NCBI RefSeq assembly: GCF_019966545.1
Contig: NZ_JAIMIC010000008.1
Location: 186,001-250,000, forward strand
Direction: 5' to 3'
DNA length: 64,000 nucleotides
From: Heliomarina baculiformis
GTDB lineage: Bacteria > Pseudomonadota > Alphaproteobacteria > Rhodobacterales > Rhodobacteraceae
The notes below the pieces were generated by a model. The model was not told where the DNA came from and did not search any database. It saw only the letters and a program-made list of their open reading frames with translations. The first letter of the stretch is position 1. Each line of letters begins with the position of its first letter. Below are positions 23,601 through 32,478 of the stretch, piece after piece. A program made the translations under genes and the position numbers.

Positions 23601-25346
23601 ATGCCTTTCAAACCGGCCGAATGGCCCCGAAAACTCAGATCGCAGGAATGGTACGGCGGCAAGTCGCGGGACAATATCTATCACCGCGGCTGGCTTAAGA
23701 ACCAAGGCTACCCGCATGATCTTTTTGATGGCCGTCCCGTCATCGGCATCCTGAACACCTGGTCCGACCTGACACCCTGCAATGGTCATCTGCGAGAGCT
23801 TGCTGAAAAGGTAAAGGCCGGCGTTTGGGAGGCCGGGGGCTTTCCGGTCGAGGTGCCCGTTTTTTCGGCATCGGAAAATACCTTCCGGCCCACGGCAATG
23901 ATGTACCGCAACCTTGCCGCGATGTCGGTCGAGGAACAGATGCGTGCGCAACCGATCGATGGTGCTGTCCTTTTGGTTGGTTGCGACAAGACCACGCCAT
24001 CTTTGATGATGGGCGCGGCCTCAACAGATATTCCATCGATCGTCGTCAGCGGCGGGCCGATGCTGAACGGTTGGTTTCGGGGCGAACGGGTCGGGTCCGG
24101 AACGGCGCTTTGGCAGATGTCCGAGGATATCAAAGCAGGCAAGATCAGCCAGGAGGATTTCCTTGAGGCCGAACAGGCCATGAGCCGGTCATCTGGCACC
24201 TGCAACACCATGGGGACGGCCTCCACCATGGCCTCGATGGCCGAAGCGCTCGGGATGGCCTTATCGGGCAATGCCGCCATCCCCGGCGTCGATGCGCGAC
24301 GTCGCGTCATGGCGCATATCACGGGACGACGCATCGTGCAGATGGTTAAGGACGATCTGAAGCCTTCGGATATCATGAACAAAAAGGCTTTCGAGAACGC
24401 GATCCGCGTGAACGGGGCCATCGGTGGGTCGACCAATGCGGTGATCCATCTGCTTGCCATCGCGGGCCGGGTTGGCGTGGATCTGACGCTGGATGATTGG
24501 GACCGGCTAGGCCGCGACGTGCCGACCATCGTGAACCTGATGCCGTCCGGCAAGTACCTGATGGAAGAGTTCTTCTACGCAGGCGGCCTGCCCGTTGTAC
24601 TGAAACGGCTTGGCGAGGCCGGAATGCTGCACAAGGACGCGCTGACAGTTTCCGGCGATGGGATTTGGCAAGAGGTCAAGGAGGCCGTGAACTGGAACGA
24701 GGACGTGATCCTGCCTGTCGACAAGGCTCTGACCCGCTCTGGCGGCATCGCCGTGCTCAAGGGCAATCTCGCGCGCTTCGGCGCTGTGCTGAAACCTTCT
24801 GCCGCCACGCCCGAATTGATGCAGCATCGTGGCCGCGCGGTCGTATTCGAGGATATCGACGACTACAAGGCCCGGATCAATGACGAGGCGCTTGATATAG
24901 ACGAGACCTGCGTGATGGTGCTGAAGAACTGTGGTCCCAAGGGTTATCCCGGCATGTCCGAGGTCGGTAATATGGGCCTTCCGCCCAAGGTGCTGAAGAA
25001 GGGTATCACTGACATGGTCCGCATCTCGGATGCGCGTATGTCCGGCACCGCCTACGGCACCGTTATCCTGCACACGGCGCCGGAAGCTGCCGCCGGTGGT
25101 GCGCTGGCTATTGTGCAAACCGGCGACATGATCGAAGTCGACGTCTCAGGGCGCCGTATCCACCTGGATGTATCGGACGAAGAGATTGCGGTGCGGCTCG
25201 CCGCCTGGACACCGCCGGAAAGGCCCGCAGCCAACGGCGGCTACACGCGGCTTTACCACGACGCGGTAGAAGGCGCCGATACCGGGGCCGATTTCGACTT
25301 TCTTAAAGGATGCCGTGGACGGGAGGTGCCTCGTGACTCGCACTGA
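23601..25346 (+). CDS. araC: L-arabinonate dehydratase (IlvD/Edd family), possibly also D-galactonate
   Basis: A 581-residue IlvD/Edd dehydratase. The three iron-sulfur ligands are Cys60 (TPCNGH), Cys128 (GCDKT) and Cys201 (SGTCNTMG), the pattern of [2Fe-2S] sugar-acid dehydratases. It converts L-arabinonate to 2-keto-3-deoxy-L-arabinonate. Characterised L-arabinonate dehydratases of this group also accept D-galactonate and D-fuconate, which matters because no separate galactonate dehydratase is present while dgoK and dgoA are. The symbol follows the oxidative-pathway usage and is unrelated to the E. coli regulator AraC. Confidence 0.88.
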   Translation: MPFKPAEWPRKLRSQEWYGGKSRDNIYHRGWLKNQGYPHDLFDGRPVIGILNTWSDLTPCNGHLRELAEKVKAGVWEAGGFPVEVPVFSASENTFRPTAMMYRNLAAMSVEEQMRAQPIDGAVLLVGCDKTTPSLMMGAASTDIPSIVVSGGPMLNGWFRGERVGSGTALWQMSEDIKAGKISQEDFLEAEQAMSRSSGTCNTMGTASTMASMAEALGMALSGNAAIPGVDARRRVMAHITGRRIVQMVKDDLKPSDIMNKKAFENAIRVNGAIGGSTNAVIHLLAIAGRVGVDLTLDDWDRLGRDVPTIVNLMPSGKYLMEEFFYAGGLPVVLKRLGEAGMLHKDALTVSGDGIWQEVKEAVNWNEDVILPVDKALTRSGGIAVLKGNLARFGAVLKPSAATPELMQHRGRAVVFEDIDDYKARINDEALDIDETCVMVLKNCGPKGYPGMSEVGNMGLPPKVLKKGITDMVRISDARMSGTAYGTVILHTAPEAAAGGALAIVQTGDMIEVDVSGRRIHLDVSDEEIAVRLAAWTPPERPAANGGYTRLYHDAVEGADTGADFDFLKGCRGREVPRDSH

Positions 25347-26322
25347 CGGAACGGCAATCAAAATCGCGTTGGTTGGCGTCGGCAAGATCGCCCGGGACCA
25401 GCATATCCCCGCGCTCGCCGCATCGGATGCGTTCGAGTTGGCCGCTACAGTCAGCCGCACCGGCGGTATCCGAGGTGTCGAAAACTACAAAACCGTCGAG
25501 GCGTTACTCGCGGCTCGCCCGGATATCTCTGCCATCAGCTTTTGCACTCCGCCCCAAGTTCGCTACGCCGGCGCGCGCGCTGCGCTGGACGCTGACCGAC
25601 ATGTGATGCTGGAGAAACCGCCCGGCGCGTCGCTCTCCGAGGTTCACGCGCTCGAGACGCTGGCGCAGGACAAGGGCGTGGCCCTCTTTGCAACTTGGCA
25701 TTCGCGGCACGCAGCCTCGGTTCCGGCTGCAAAGGCCTGGCTTTCTGACAAAGCCATTATATCGGTTAGGATCGACTGGAAGGAAGATGTGCGCGTCTGG
25801 CACCCCGGTCAAAAATGGATATGGGAAGCTGGCGGATTGGGCATCTTCGACCCGACGATCAACGCCTTTTCGATCCTCACCGAGATCCTGCCGGTCGAGG
25901 TGCACGTCACCGGGGCTGATTTGCGCTTTCCTAGCAATTGCGAAACGCCGGTGGCGGGCGAAATCCGTATGGATGACCCAAGCGGTCCGCTTGTCACTGC
26001 CGAGGTCGATTTCCTTTGGGAAGGCGACCCCTTATGGCGACAGATCATCGAGACGGACGGCGGAACCCTTGCGCTCAATCAGGGCGGTGCGGTCATGGAG
26101 ATTGATGGCCAGAAGCAACACGGCGAGGCTTGGGAGAACCCGGCTATTCATGGCGAATACGATGGCCTCTACGCCCGCTTCGCAGAGCTGCTCGACACGA
26201 ACACCTCCGAGGTCGACCTGCGCCCCATGGTGCTGGTGGCCGACGCCTTCACCCTCGCCAAGCGCTTCGACGCGCCCGAGTTCGTTGACCCTTCACTTAT
26301 GGAAGACTCACATGCTGGATAG
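25333..26322 (+). CDS. Gfo/Idh/MocA-family L-arabinose/D-galactose 1-dehydrogenase
   Basis: A 329-residue NAD(P)-dependent oxidoreductase: Rossmann motif GVGKIARDQHIPAL near residues 14-27 and the EKPPG motif near 94-98, followed by an alpha/beta substrate domain. It resembles the aldose 1-dehydrogenases that oxidise L-arabinose and D-galactose to their lactones, step one of both pathways here. GTG 25333 follows GGGAGG (25321-25326) and overlaps the dehydratase end by 14 bases; a GTG at 25315 is less well placed. No lactonase gene is seen next to it. Confidence 0.85.
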   Translation: MTRTDGTAIKIALVGVGKIARDQHIPALAASDAFELAATVSRTGGIRGVENYKTVEALLAARPDISAISFCTPPQVRYAGARAALDADRHVMLEKPPGASLSEVHALETLAQDKGVALFATWHSRHAASVPAAKAWLSDKAIISVRIDWKEDVRVWHPGQKWIWEAGGLGIFDPTINAFSILTEILPVEVHVTGADLRFPSNCETPVAGEIRMDDPSGPLVTAEVDFLWEGDPLWRQIIETDGGTLALNQGGAVMEIDGQKQHGEAWENPAIHGEYDGLYARFAELLDTNTSEVDLRPMVLVADAFTLAKRFDAPEFVDPSLMEDSHAG

Positions 26323-27835
26323 CGCCCCCCTCACCGGAAAACACCTGATCGCTGGCGAATGGGTCGATAGCGGTCCGCCTTTCACCTCTGACCCTGTGAC
26401 TGGCGATCCGGTCTCCGTTTGTTGCGGCGGTGCAGAAGACATCGACGCCGCCGTAGTCGCGGCGGAAGAGGCTTTCGCGACATATGGCTGGACCGATCGC
26501 GAAACGCGCGCGACATTTCTTGAGGCCATCGCCGACGAGATCGAAGCTCGCGGTGCTGAGCTGACCACCTACGGCTCTGCCGAAACTGGTTTGCCCGAAG
26601 CGAGGCTAGAAGGCGAGCGGGGCCGCACCACCGGTCAGTTGCGCATGTTTGCGGACCATATCCGGAAGGGGGAGTACCTAGATATCCGCCATGATCCCGC
26701 ACTGCCCGACCGAAAGCCGATGCCGCGACCGGATCTGCGGATGATCCAGCGCCCGCTTGGACCTGTGGGGGTCTTTGGCGCGTCGAACTTCCCGCTGGCC
26801 TTCTCCACCGCCGGGGGCGATACCGCTGCGGCCTTGGCCGCCGGTTGTCCGGTCGTTTACAAGGGACACCCCGGTCACCCCGCTACCGGCGAGCTGGTCG
26901 CCCAGGCCATCGCGGCCGCCATCGAAAAAACCGGTATGCCAAAGGGCACTTTCGGGTTTGTCCAGTCCAACACCAACGAGGCGGGCGAAACGTTGGTCAA
27001 GCATCCCCTGATCCGCGCCATCGGCTTCACCGGGTCTTTCCGGGGCGGCAAGGCGCTGTTCGATCTGGCCATGGCACGGCCCGAGCCAATCCCCTTTTAC
27101 GGCGAGCTTGGCTCAATTAACCCGGTTTTTGTGATGCCCGAAGCTCTCAGGGCGCGCGCCGCCGAAACCGGCGCAGCCTGGGCCGGGTCGCTGACAATGG
27201 GCGTTGGCCAGTTCTGCACCAACCCCGGTGTGGTCGTGCTGCCTCAGGGCGCGGAAGGGGACGCGTTCCGCGATGCCGCGATCAAGGCACTGGCCGACGC
27301 TGGCCCGCAGCCCATGCTCACAATCGGCACCGCCAAGGGTTATGCTGCCGCCGTGCAGGAGACCGAGAAGTCCGCACAGCGTCTGACAGAGGCGACCGAA
27401 GTGCCGGACCGCTGCGGCCTGCCTGCGGTGTTCGAGGTTACTGGCGTTGAGTGGCTGGCAAACCCGACCCTTGCGGAAGAGATGTTCGGCCCCGCCGCCG
27501 TCCTGATTCGTACAACATCGCCAGAAGAGATGCTGGACATCGCCAAGTCGTTCACAGGGCAGCTGACGGTCACGCTACAGATGGAGGAGGGGGACGCCGA
27601 AGCTGCCCGCGCATTGATGCCGGTTTTGGAACGTATGGCGGGACGCGTATTGGCCAACGGGTTCCCAACGGGTGTCGAGGTGGCCGATGCCATGGTCCAT
27701 GGCGGGCCGTTTCCCGCCTCCACGAATTTCGGAGCAACCTCGGTCGGCAGCCTTGGCATTCGCCGGTTCCTGCGCCCGGTGTCGTTTCAGAATATCCCCG
27801 ACGCGCTTTTGCCCTCCGATCTTCGGATCGGCTGA
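26312..27835 (+). CDS. Alpha-ketoglutaric semialdehyde dehydrogenase
   Basis: A 507-residue aldehyde dehydrogenase of the KGSADH type: FGASNFPLAFSTAGGDTA (about residues 156-173), GFTGSFRGG, the general-base glutamate in ELGSINPVF and the nucleophilic cysteine in GQFCTNPG. It would oxidise alpha-ketoglutaric semialdehyde to 2-oxoglutarate, finishing the arabinose route. The start is ATG 26312, overlapping the dehydrogenase gene by 11 bases. The frame stays open far upstream but only as a shadow of the previous gene. Confidence 0.92.
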   Translation: MLDSAPLTGKHLIAGEWVDSGPPFTSDPVTGDPVSVCCGGAEDIDAAVVAAEEAFATYGWTDRETRATFLEAIADEIEARGAELTTYGSAETGLPEARLEGERGRTTGQLRMFADHIRKGEYLDIRHDPALPDRKPMPRPDLRMIQRPLGPVGVFGASNFPLAFSTAGGDTAAALAAGCPVVYKGHPGHPATGELVAQAIAAAIEKTGMPKGTFGFVQSNTNEAGETLVKHPLIRAIGFTGSFRGGKALFDLAMARPEPIPFYGELGSINPVFVMPEALRARAAETGAAWAGSLTMGVGQFCTNPGVVVLPQGAEGDAFRDAAIKALADAGPQPMLTIGTAKGYAAAVQETEKSAQRLTEATEVPDRCGLPAVFEVTGVEWLANPTLAEEMFGPAAVLIRTTSPEEMLDIAKSFTGQLTVTLQMEEGDAEAARALMPVLERMAGRVLANGFPTGVEVADAMVHGGPFPASTNFGATSVGSLGIRRFLRPVSFQNIPDALLPSDLRIG

Positions 27836-27889
27836 CCGCGCGGCGGGAAAGACCAAGATCGGCGGTGGATGGTCCGTCGCCGATAGACA

Positions 27890-27931
27890 GGACCCAGGGA
27901 GGAAATGGGTCCTTCATTCTAGGGAGGAAAT
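27890..27931 (+). promoter_or_regulatory. Hairpin with duplicated ribosome-binding sequence before ytfQ
   Basis: GGACCCA (27890-27896) pairs with TGGGTCC (27906-27912), enclosing GGGAGGAAA in the loop. The 11-mer AGGGAGGAAAT occurs at 27896-27906 and again at 27921-27931, the second serving as the ribosome site for ATG 27933. The duplication may give a stand-by ribosome site that boosts binding-protein synthesis. Confidence 0.55.
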
Positions 27932-27932
27932 T

Positions 27933-28880
27933 ATGAAACATCTACTGACCACAACGGCATTTCTGGCTTTTAGCGCCTCTGCCGCACTGGCGCAGACCGT
28001 CGGCTTTTCACAGATCGGCTCGGAGTCGGGCTGGCGCGCGGCCGAGACGACCCTAACCAAGCAGCAAGCCGAAGAACGCGGGATCGATTTGAAGTTCTCG
28101 GATGCGCAGCAGAAGCAGGAAAACCAGATCGCTGCGATCCGGTCCTTTATTGCGCAAGGCGTAGACGCGATCCTGCTCGCCCCGGTCGTTGCGACTGGAT
28201 GGGATTCGGTGCTGGAAGAAGCCAAGGAAGCCGAGATCCCCGTCGTGCTGCTGGACCGTCAGGTCGACAGCGACAAGTCGCTCTACCTGACTGCCGTCGG
28301 GTCCGACCTTGTGCATGAGGGCGAAGTGGCCGGTAAATGGCTGGTGGACGCAGTTTCGGGTGAAGAATGCCGCGTCGTCGAACTTCAGGGCACAACCGGG
28401 TCTTCCCCCGCAATCGACCGCAAGACCGGATTCGAAAAGGGTATCGAAGGGGCCGACAATGTTGAAATCGTCCGCTCTCAGACCGGCGATTTTACCCGCG
28501 CGCAGGGCAAGGAGGTGATGGAGAGCTTCTTGCAGGCTGAGAATGGCGGCAAGGATATCTGTGCGCTTTACGCGCATAACGACGACATGGCCGTGGGCGC
28601 GATCCAGGCCATCAAGGAAGCGGGACTTAAGCCGGGCGAAGATATCCTGATCGTTTCCATCGACGCTGTGCCGGACATATTTCAGGCCATGGCGGCGGGC
28701 GAAGCCAACGCTACGGTCGAGTTGACGCCGAACATGGCAGGTCCCGCATTTGACGCGCTCGACGCCTATCTGACAGATGGAACGGAACCGGAGAAGTTCA
28801 TCCAGACTGAATCCAAGCTCTACACGCAAGATGACGACCCGGCGGGCGAGTATGAGCGCCGCAAGGGCCTGGGTTACTGA
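27933..28880 (+). CDS. ytfQ: Sugar ABC transporter substrate-binding protein (YtfQ-like)
   Basis: A 315-residue periplasmic protein with a signal peptide (ALA|Q near residue 21). TVGFSQIGSESGWRAAET at the mature start is the hallmark of YtfQ, which in E. coli binds galactofuranose/galactose. DRQVDSD, VELQGTTGSSPAIDR and NDDMAVGA segments are also conserved. It opens a second complete importer in the same cluster; the adjoining dgoK/dgoA support galactose as a substrate. A duplicated ribosome site precedes it. Confidence 0.92.
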   Translation: MKHLLTTTAFLAFSASAALAQTVGFSQIGSESGWRAAETTLTKQQAEERGIDLKFSDAQQKQENQIAAIRSFIAQGVDAILLAPVVATGWDSVLEEAKEAEIPVVLLDRQVDSDKSLYLTAVGSDLVHEGEVAGKWLVDAVSGEECRVVELQGTTGSSPAIDRKTGFEKGIEGADNVEIVRSQTGDFTRAQGKEVMESFLQAENGGKDICALYAHNDDMAVGAIQAIKEAGLKPGEDILIVSIDAVPDIFQAMAAGEANATVELTPNMAGPAFDALDAYLTDGTEPEKFIQTESKLYTQDDDPAGEYERRKGLGY

Positions 28881-28895
28881 TTTCGACTTGATGAT

Positions 28896-28918
28896 CGGAG
28901 GCGGAGCAACCGCCTCCG
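28896..28918 (+). promoter_or_regulatory. Intercistronic hairpin after ytfQ
   Basis: A perfect 9-bp stem CGGAGGCGG/CCGCCTCCG around AGCAA in the 96-base gap between ytfQ and ytfR, with no T run. As after chvE, it probably protects the upstream mRNA or attenuates transcription so that binding protein exceeds the membrane components. Confidence 0.6.
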
Positions 28919-28976
28919 GTACCACTGCGCCGATGTTTTCAACAGATGCGGCCAGATTTGAAATTCCGGGTGCAGA

Positions 28977-30494
28977 ATGCTGCTTACAATAAGATCCCTA
29001 ACCAAGACCTTTCCCGGCACCAAGGCGTTGGATGGGGTCGACTTTGAGCTCGCCGCTGGCGAGGTCCACGCCTTGTTGGGTGAGAACGGTGCGGGCAAGT
29101 CGACCTTGATCAAATGCCTAACCGGGGCCTTTGTGCGCGACGCAGGTGTGATTATGCTGGAGGGAGAAAAGATCTCGCCCAGCTCGACCTCAGAGGCGCA
29201 GGAACTGGGCATCGGCACCGTCTATCAGGAGGTCAACCTCTTGACCAACCTCACGGTGGCGCAGAACCTGACCTTCGGCAATGAACCCCTGCGTTTTGGT
29301 ATGGTCGATCGGCGCGCGCAACTGCGCCAAGCCGAGAAGATGCTCGAAGGCTACAAGCTGGATATCGACGTGTCGCGCGACCTTTCGACCTATTCCGTAG
29401 CTATTCGCCAGATCATTGCCATCGCCCGGGCCGTCGCGCTTTCCGGCAAAGTTTTGATCCTGGACGAACCGACCGCGAGCCTTGACGCGCGCGAGGTCGA
29501 GACGCTTTTCGCGGTGGTCCGGGACCTGCGCGACAAGGGGCTGGGGATTGTGTTCGTGTCTCATTTTCTCGATCAGGTCTTTGATCTGACCGACCGCGTC
29601 ACCGTCCTGCGCAATGGTCAGAACGTCATTACCGAACGTACCGCCGATCTCGACAGAGTGCAGCTGATCGAGCATATGCTGGGCCACGCGCTGAAGGATG
29701 ATGTGGTCGGCCATGCCAAGACGCATAAGGCGGGCGGTGAATGGCCCGAGCTACTGAAATTCGACGGCTTTGGCCGTCGCGGACATATCGATCCTTTCGA
29801 TCTGAGCGTCGGCGAAGGTGAGGTTCTTGGCCTCGCCGGTCTTCTTGGCTCGGGCCGTACTGAAAGCGCTGAGCTGATGTTCGGCCTCGCAGCGGCCCAG
29901 AACGGCGCGGCGCGCGATGCTAATGGGGTGCTCGATCTCTCTTCGCCGCGCAAGGCTATCGCTGCAGGCTTTGGATTTGCGCCGGAAGAGCGCAAGGAGG
30001 ACGGCATTATCGCGGATCTCTCTGTCCCTGAAAATATTGCGCTTGCCATGCAGGCTCGCCGCGGTTGGGCGCGTCCAATTCCCCGGGCCGAGCAGTTGCG
30101 CCTTGCCGAGGCCTACATCGAAAAGCTCGACATCCGCACCTCCGGTCCGGAACAGCCGGTCGGAGATTTGTCGGGCGGCAACCAGCAAAAGGTTGTTCTG
30201 GCCCGTTGGCTGGCCATGAACCCGCGTTTCCTGATCCTGGATGAGCCGACGCGCGGCATCGATGTCGGTGCCCATGCCGAGATTCTGCGCTTGATCAAGC
30301 AGGTCACCGCCGAGGGTATGTCAATCCTTATTATTTCGTCGGAGTTGGACGAGTTGATCGCCGTGGCCGACCGGGTCATCGTCGTGCGCGACCGGCGCCA
30401 TGTGGCCGAGCTTACGGGTTCCGAGATCACCACGGACACCATCGTCCGCGCCATTGCCGCGCCGGATCGCGACATGACGGAGGTGCTCGCATGA
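28977..30494 (+). CDS. ytfR: Sugar ABC transporter, duplicated ATP-binding protein (YtfR-like)
   Basis: A 505-residue two-domain ABC ATPase. The N-terminal half has GENGAGKS at 35-42 and LILDEPTASLD; the C-terminal half has degenerate GLLGSGRTES but intact LSGGNQQK and LILDEPTRGID. It belongs with the CUT2 class. The start ATG follows AT-poor leader sequence with a weak ribosome site, consistent with lower synthesis than YtfQ. Confidence 0.93.
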   Translation: MLLTIRSLTKTFPGTKALDGVDFELAAGEVHALLGENGAGKSTLIKCLTGAFVRDAGVIMLEGEKISPSSTSEAQELGIGTVYQEVNLLTNLTVAQNLTFGNEPLRFGMVDRRAQLRQAEKMLEGYKLDIDVSRDLSTYSVAIRQIIAIARAVALSGKVLILDEPTASLDAREVETLFAVVRDLRDKGLGIVFVSHFLDQVFDLTDRVTVLRNGQNVITERTADLDRVQLIEHMLGHALKDDVVGHAKTHKAGGEWPELLKFDGFGRRGHIDPFDLSVGEGEVLGLAGLLGSGRTESAELMFGLAAAQNGAARDANGVLDLSSPRKAIAAGFGFAPEERKEDGIIADLSVPENIALAMQARRGWARPIPRAEQLRLAEAYIEKLDIRTSGPEQPVGDLSGGNQQKVVLARWLAMNPRFLILDEPTRGIDVGAHAEILRLIKQVTAEGMSILIISSELDELIAVADRVIVVRDRRHVAELTGSEITTDTIVRAIAAPDRDMTEVLA

Positions 30495-31516
30495 ACGCGC
30501 TGCGCCGCGTCACACCGCAACTGCTCACGCTGGCCGCGCTTGTGGCACTGGTCACAGTCTTCTTCCCTGACTTCCTGCGGATCGAGGTGGTTAACGGTCG
30601 CCTTGTGGGTACGACCATGGACATTTTGAAGCGCGGCGCGCCGGTTGGCTTGCTTGCTGTCGGCATGACGCTGGTCATCGCCACGCGCGGCATCGACCTT
30701 AGCGTGGGAACCACCATGGCCATCACCGGCGCGGTCGCCGCCTGGTCGATCACTCAGGGCTATGGGCTGGGCGGCGCGCTGGGACTGGCGCTGCTCGCCG
30801 GGGTCGCGGCCGGACTGTGGAACGGCACGCTTGTGGCCATCTTCGGCATCCAGCCGATTGTGGCCACGTTGATCCTGATGACATCGGGCAGAGGCATCGC
30901 GCAGCTTGTGACCGAAGGGCGCATCCTGACCTTTTCGCATGAGGGCATGGCATTTTTCGGCTCCGGCGATGTGCTCGGCATTCCTGCCCCAGCGCTGCTC
31001 TGGGTACTGACCGCCGCAGGCGTGGCCTTTCTGATGCGCGGTTCCGCGCTTGGTATGCTGATTGAGGCCGTGGGGGTGAACCGCGCCGCATCGGCCCTTG
31101 CGGGGGTCAATGCGACGGTACTACTAATCGCGGTCTATGTGGCGTCCGGCCTCTGCGCGGCGCTGGCAGGGATCGTAGCCACCGCCGATATTCGCGGGGC
31201 AGATGCCAACAATGCCGGCCTTTGGCTGGAACTGGACGCGATCCTCGCGGTGGTGATAGGTGGCAACTCCCTGATGGGCGGCCGTTTTTCCATCGCGGCC
31301 TCGCTGCTCGGAGCGCTGATCATCCAGACCATCGACACCGGCATCCTGCTGGCGGGTTTCCCATCGGAATACAATCTCGTCATCAAGGCGGGCCTCGTGC
31401 TGATCATCCTGGTGCTGCAAAGCCCGAACCTGAGCCATCACTGGTACGCGCTGCGTCGCGCCGCACAGTCACGCCGCGAAACTGCCATGGCCTCTGCTAA
31501 GGAGACAGGGCAATGA
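30491..31516 (+). CDS. ytfT: Sugar ABC transporter permease (YtfT-like)
   Basis: A 341-residue inner-membrane permease with 8-10 hydrophobic segments, the RGIDLSVGTTMAITGAV motif near residues 65-81 and the C-terminal VVIGGNSLMGGRFS motif. It overlaps ytfR by 4 bases (ATGA) and pairs with the next permease; two different permeases are characteristic of YtfQRT-YjfF systems. Confidence 0.9.
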   Translation: MNALRRVTPQLLTLAALVALVTVFFPDFLRIEVVNGRLVGTTMDILKRGAPVGLLAVGMTLVIATRGIDLSVGTTMAITGAVAAWSITQGYGLGGALGLALLAGVAAGLWNGTLVAIFGIQPIVATLILMTSGRGIAQLVTEGRILTFSHEGMAFFGSGDVLGIPAPALLWVLTAAGVAFLMRGSALGMLIEAVGVNRAASALAGVNATVLLIAVYVASGLCAALAGIVATADIRGADANNAGLWLELDAILAVVIGGNSLMGGRFSIAASLLGALIIQTIDTGILLAGFPSEYNLVIKAGLVLIILVLQSPNLSHHWYALRRAAQSRRETAMASAKETGQ

Positions 31517-32478
31517 ATCCACGGCTCTACCCCCTGGCCGCGACCATCGCGATCTTTCTGCTGGCCTGGGTGATCTGCGTTACGCAATTCCCCTACATGC
31601 TGTCGACCCGTGTCGCCGGAAACCTGCTGACCGACAACGCCTATCTTGGGATCGTGGCGGTGGGTATGACGGTTGTGATCCTGTCGGGCGGCATCGATCT
31701 TTCGGTCGGCTCGGTCATCGCATTTTCCGGTGTCTTCATCGCTGTGATGCTGCGCGATACGGGCCTTCATCCTATCAGCGTCTTCGCCGTGCTTCTTGTG
31801 ATCACCACCGGTTTCGGCGCGGCAATGGGCTGGCTGATCCATTCGCTCGCAATGCCCCCCTTCATCGTAACACTGGCGGGGATGTTCCTGGCACGCGGGG
31901 TGGCCTACATGCTCACGATTGACTCCGTGCCAATCGACCATGCGTTCTATGACTTGCTGGATGATGCCTATTATCTGATGCCCGGCAAGGGGCGGCTGAC
32001 CCTGATCGGCGTTCTCATGCTGATTACTGTTTTCTTCGGCATTATCGTTGCACACCGTACCCGCTTTGGCGCATCGGTCTTCGCCCTGGGCGGAGGAGAA
32101 GCCACCGCACGCCTGATGGGCGTAAAGGTCGGGCGCACGACCATTTTGATCTACGCGTTTTCGGGGTTGATGGCCGGACTCTCGGGCATCGTGTTTTCAG
32201 TCTACACGAGCTCAGGCTATCCGCTGGCCACCGTGGGCACCGAATTGACCGCTATCGCTGCGGTAGTGATCGGGGGCACGCTGCTGACCGGCGGGGCGGG
32301 GTTTGTGTTTGGCACGCTAATCGGGGTGCTGACCATGGGGCTGATCCAGACCTATATCGTCTTTGACGGCTCGCTCTCGAGCTGGTGGACCAAGATCATC
32401 ATCGGCCTACTGCTACTGGCCTTCATCCTGCTGCAAAAGGGGCTTCTGCGCGTGACCACGGCACGGGTCGCTGTATGA
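31513..32478 (+). CDS. yjfF: Sugar ABC transporter permease (YjfF-like)
   Basis: A 321-residue inner-membrane permease with SGGIDLSVGSVIAFSGVF near residues 55-72, PPFIVTLAGMFLARG in the middle and VVIGGTLLTGGAGFVFGT near the C-terminus. It overlaps ytfT by 4 bases. It completes the second importer as the heterodimeric partner permease. Confidence 0.9.
   Translation: MNPRLYPLAATIAIFLLAWVICVTQFPYMLSTRVAGNLLTDNAYLGIVAVGMTVVILSGGIDLSVGSVIAFSGVFIAVMLRDTGLHPISVFAVLLVITTGFGAAMGWLIHSLAMPPFIVTLAGMFLARGVAYMLTIDSVPIDHAFYDLLDDAYYLMPGKGRLTLIGVLMLITVFFGIIVAHRTRFGASVFALGGGEATARLMGVKVGRTTILIYAFSGLMAGLSGIVFSVYTSSGYPLATVGTELTAIAAVVIGGTLLTGGAGFVFGTLIGVLTMGLIQTYIVFDGSLSSWWTKIIIGLLLLAFILLQKGLLRVTTARVAV

Noticed and set aside
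23601-25346. Dihydroxyacid dehydratase (ilvD) for branched-chain amino acids
   Set aside because: Same superfamily, but the sugar-transport/KGSADH context and sequence blocks fit sugar-acid dehydratase.
25688-26311. Upstream extension of the KGSADH frame to a 715-residue protein
   Set aside because: The extra 208 codons lie in another frame of the dehydrogenase gene and show no conserved sequence; ATG 26312 gives the family length.
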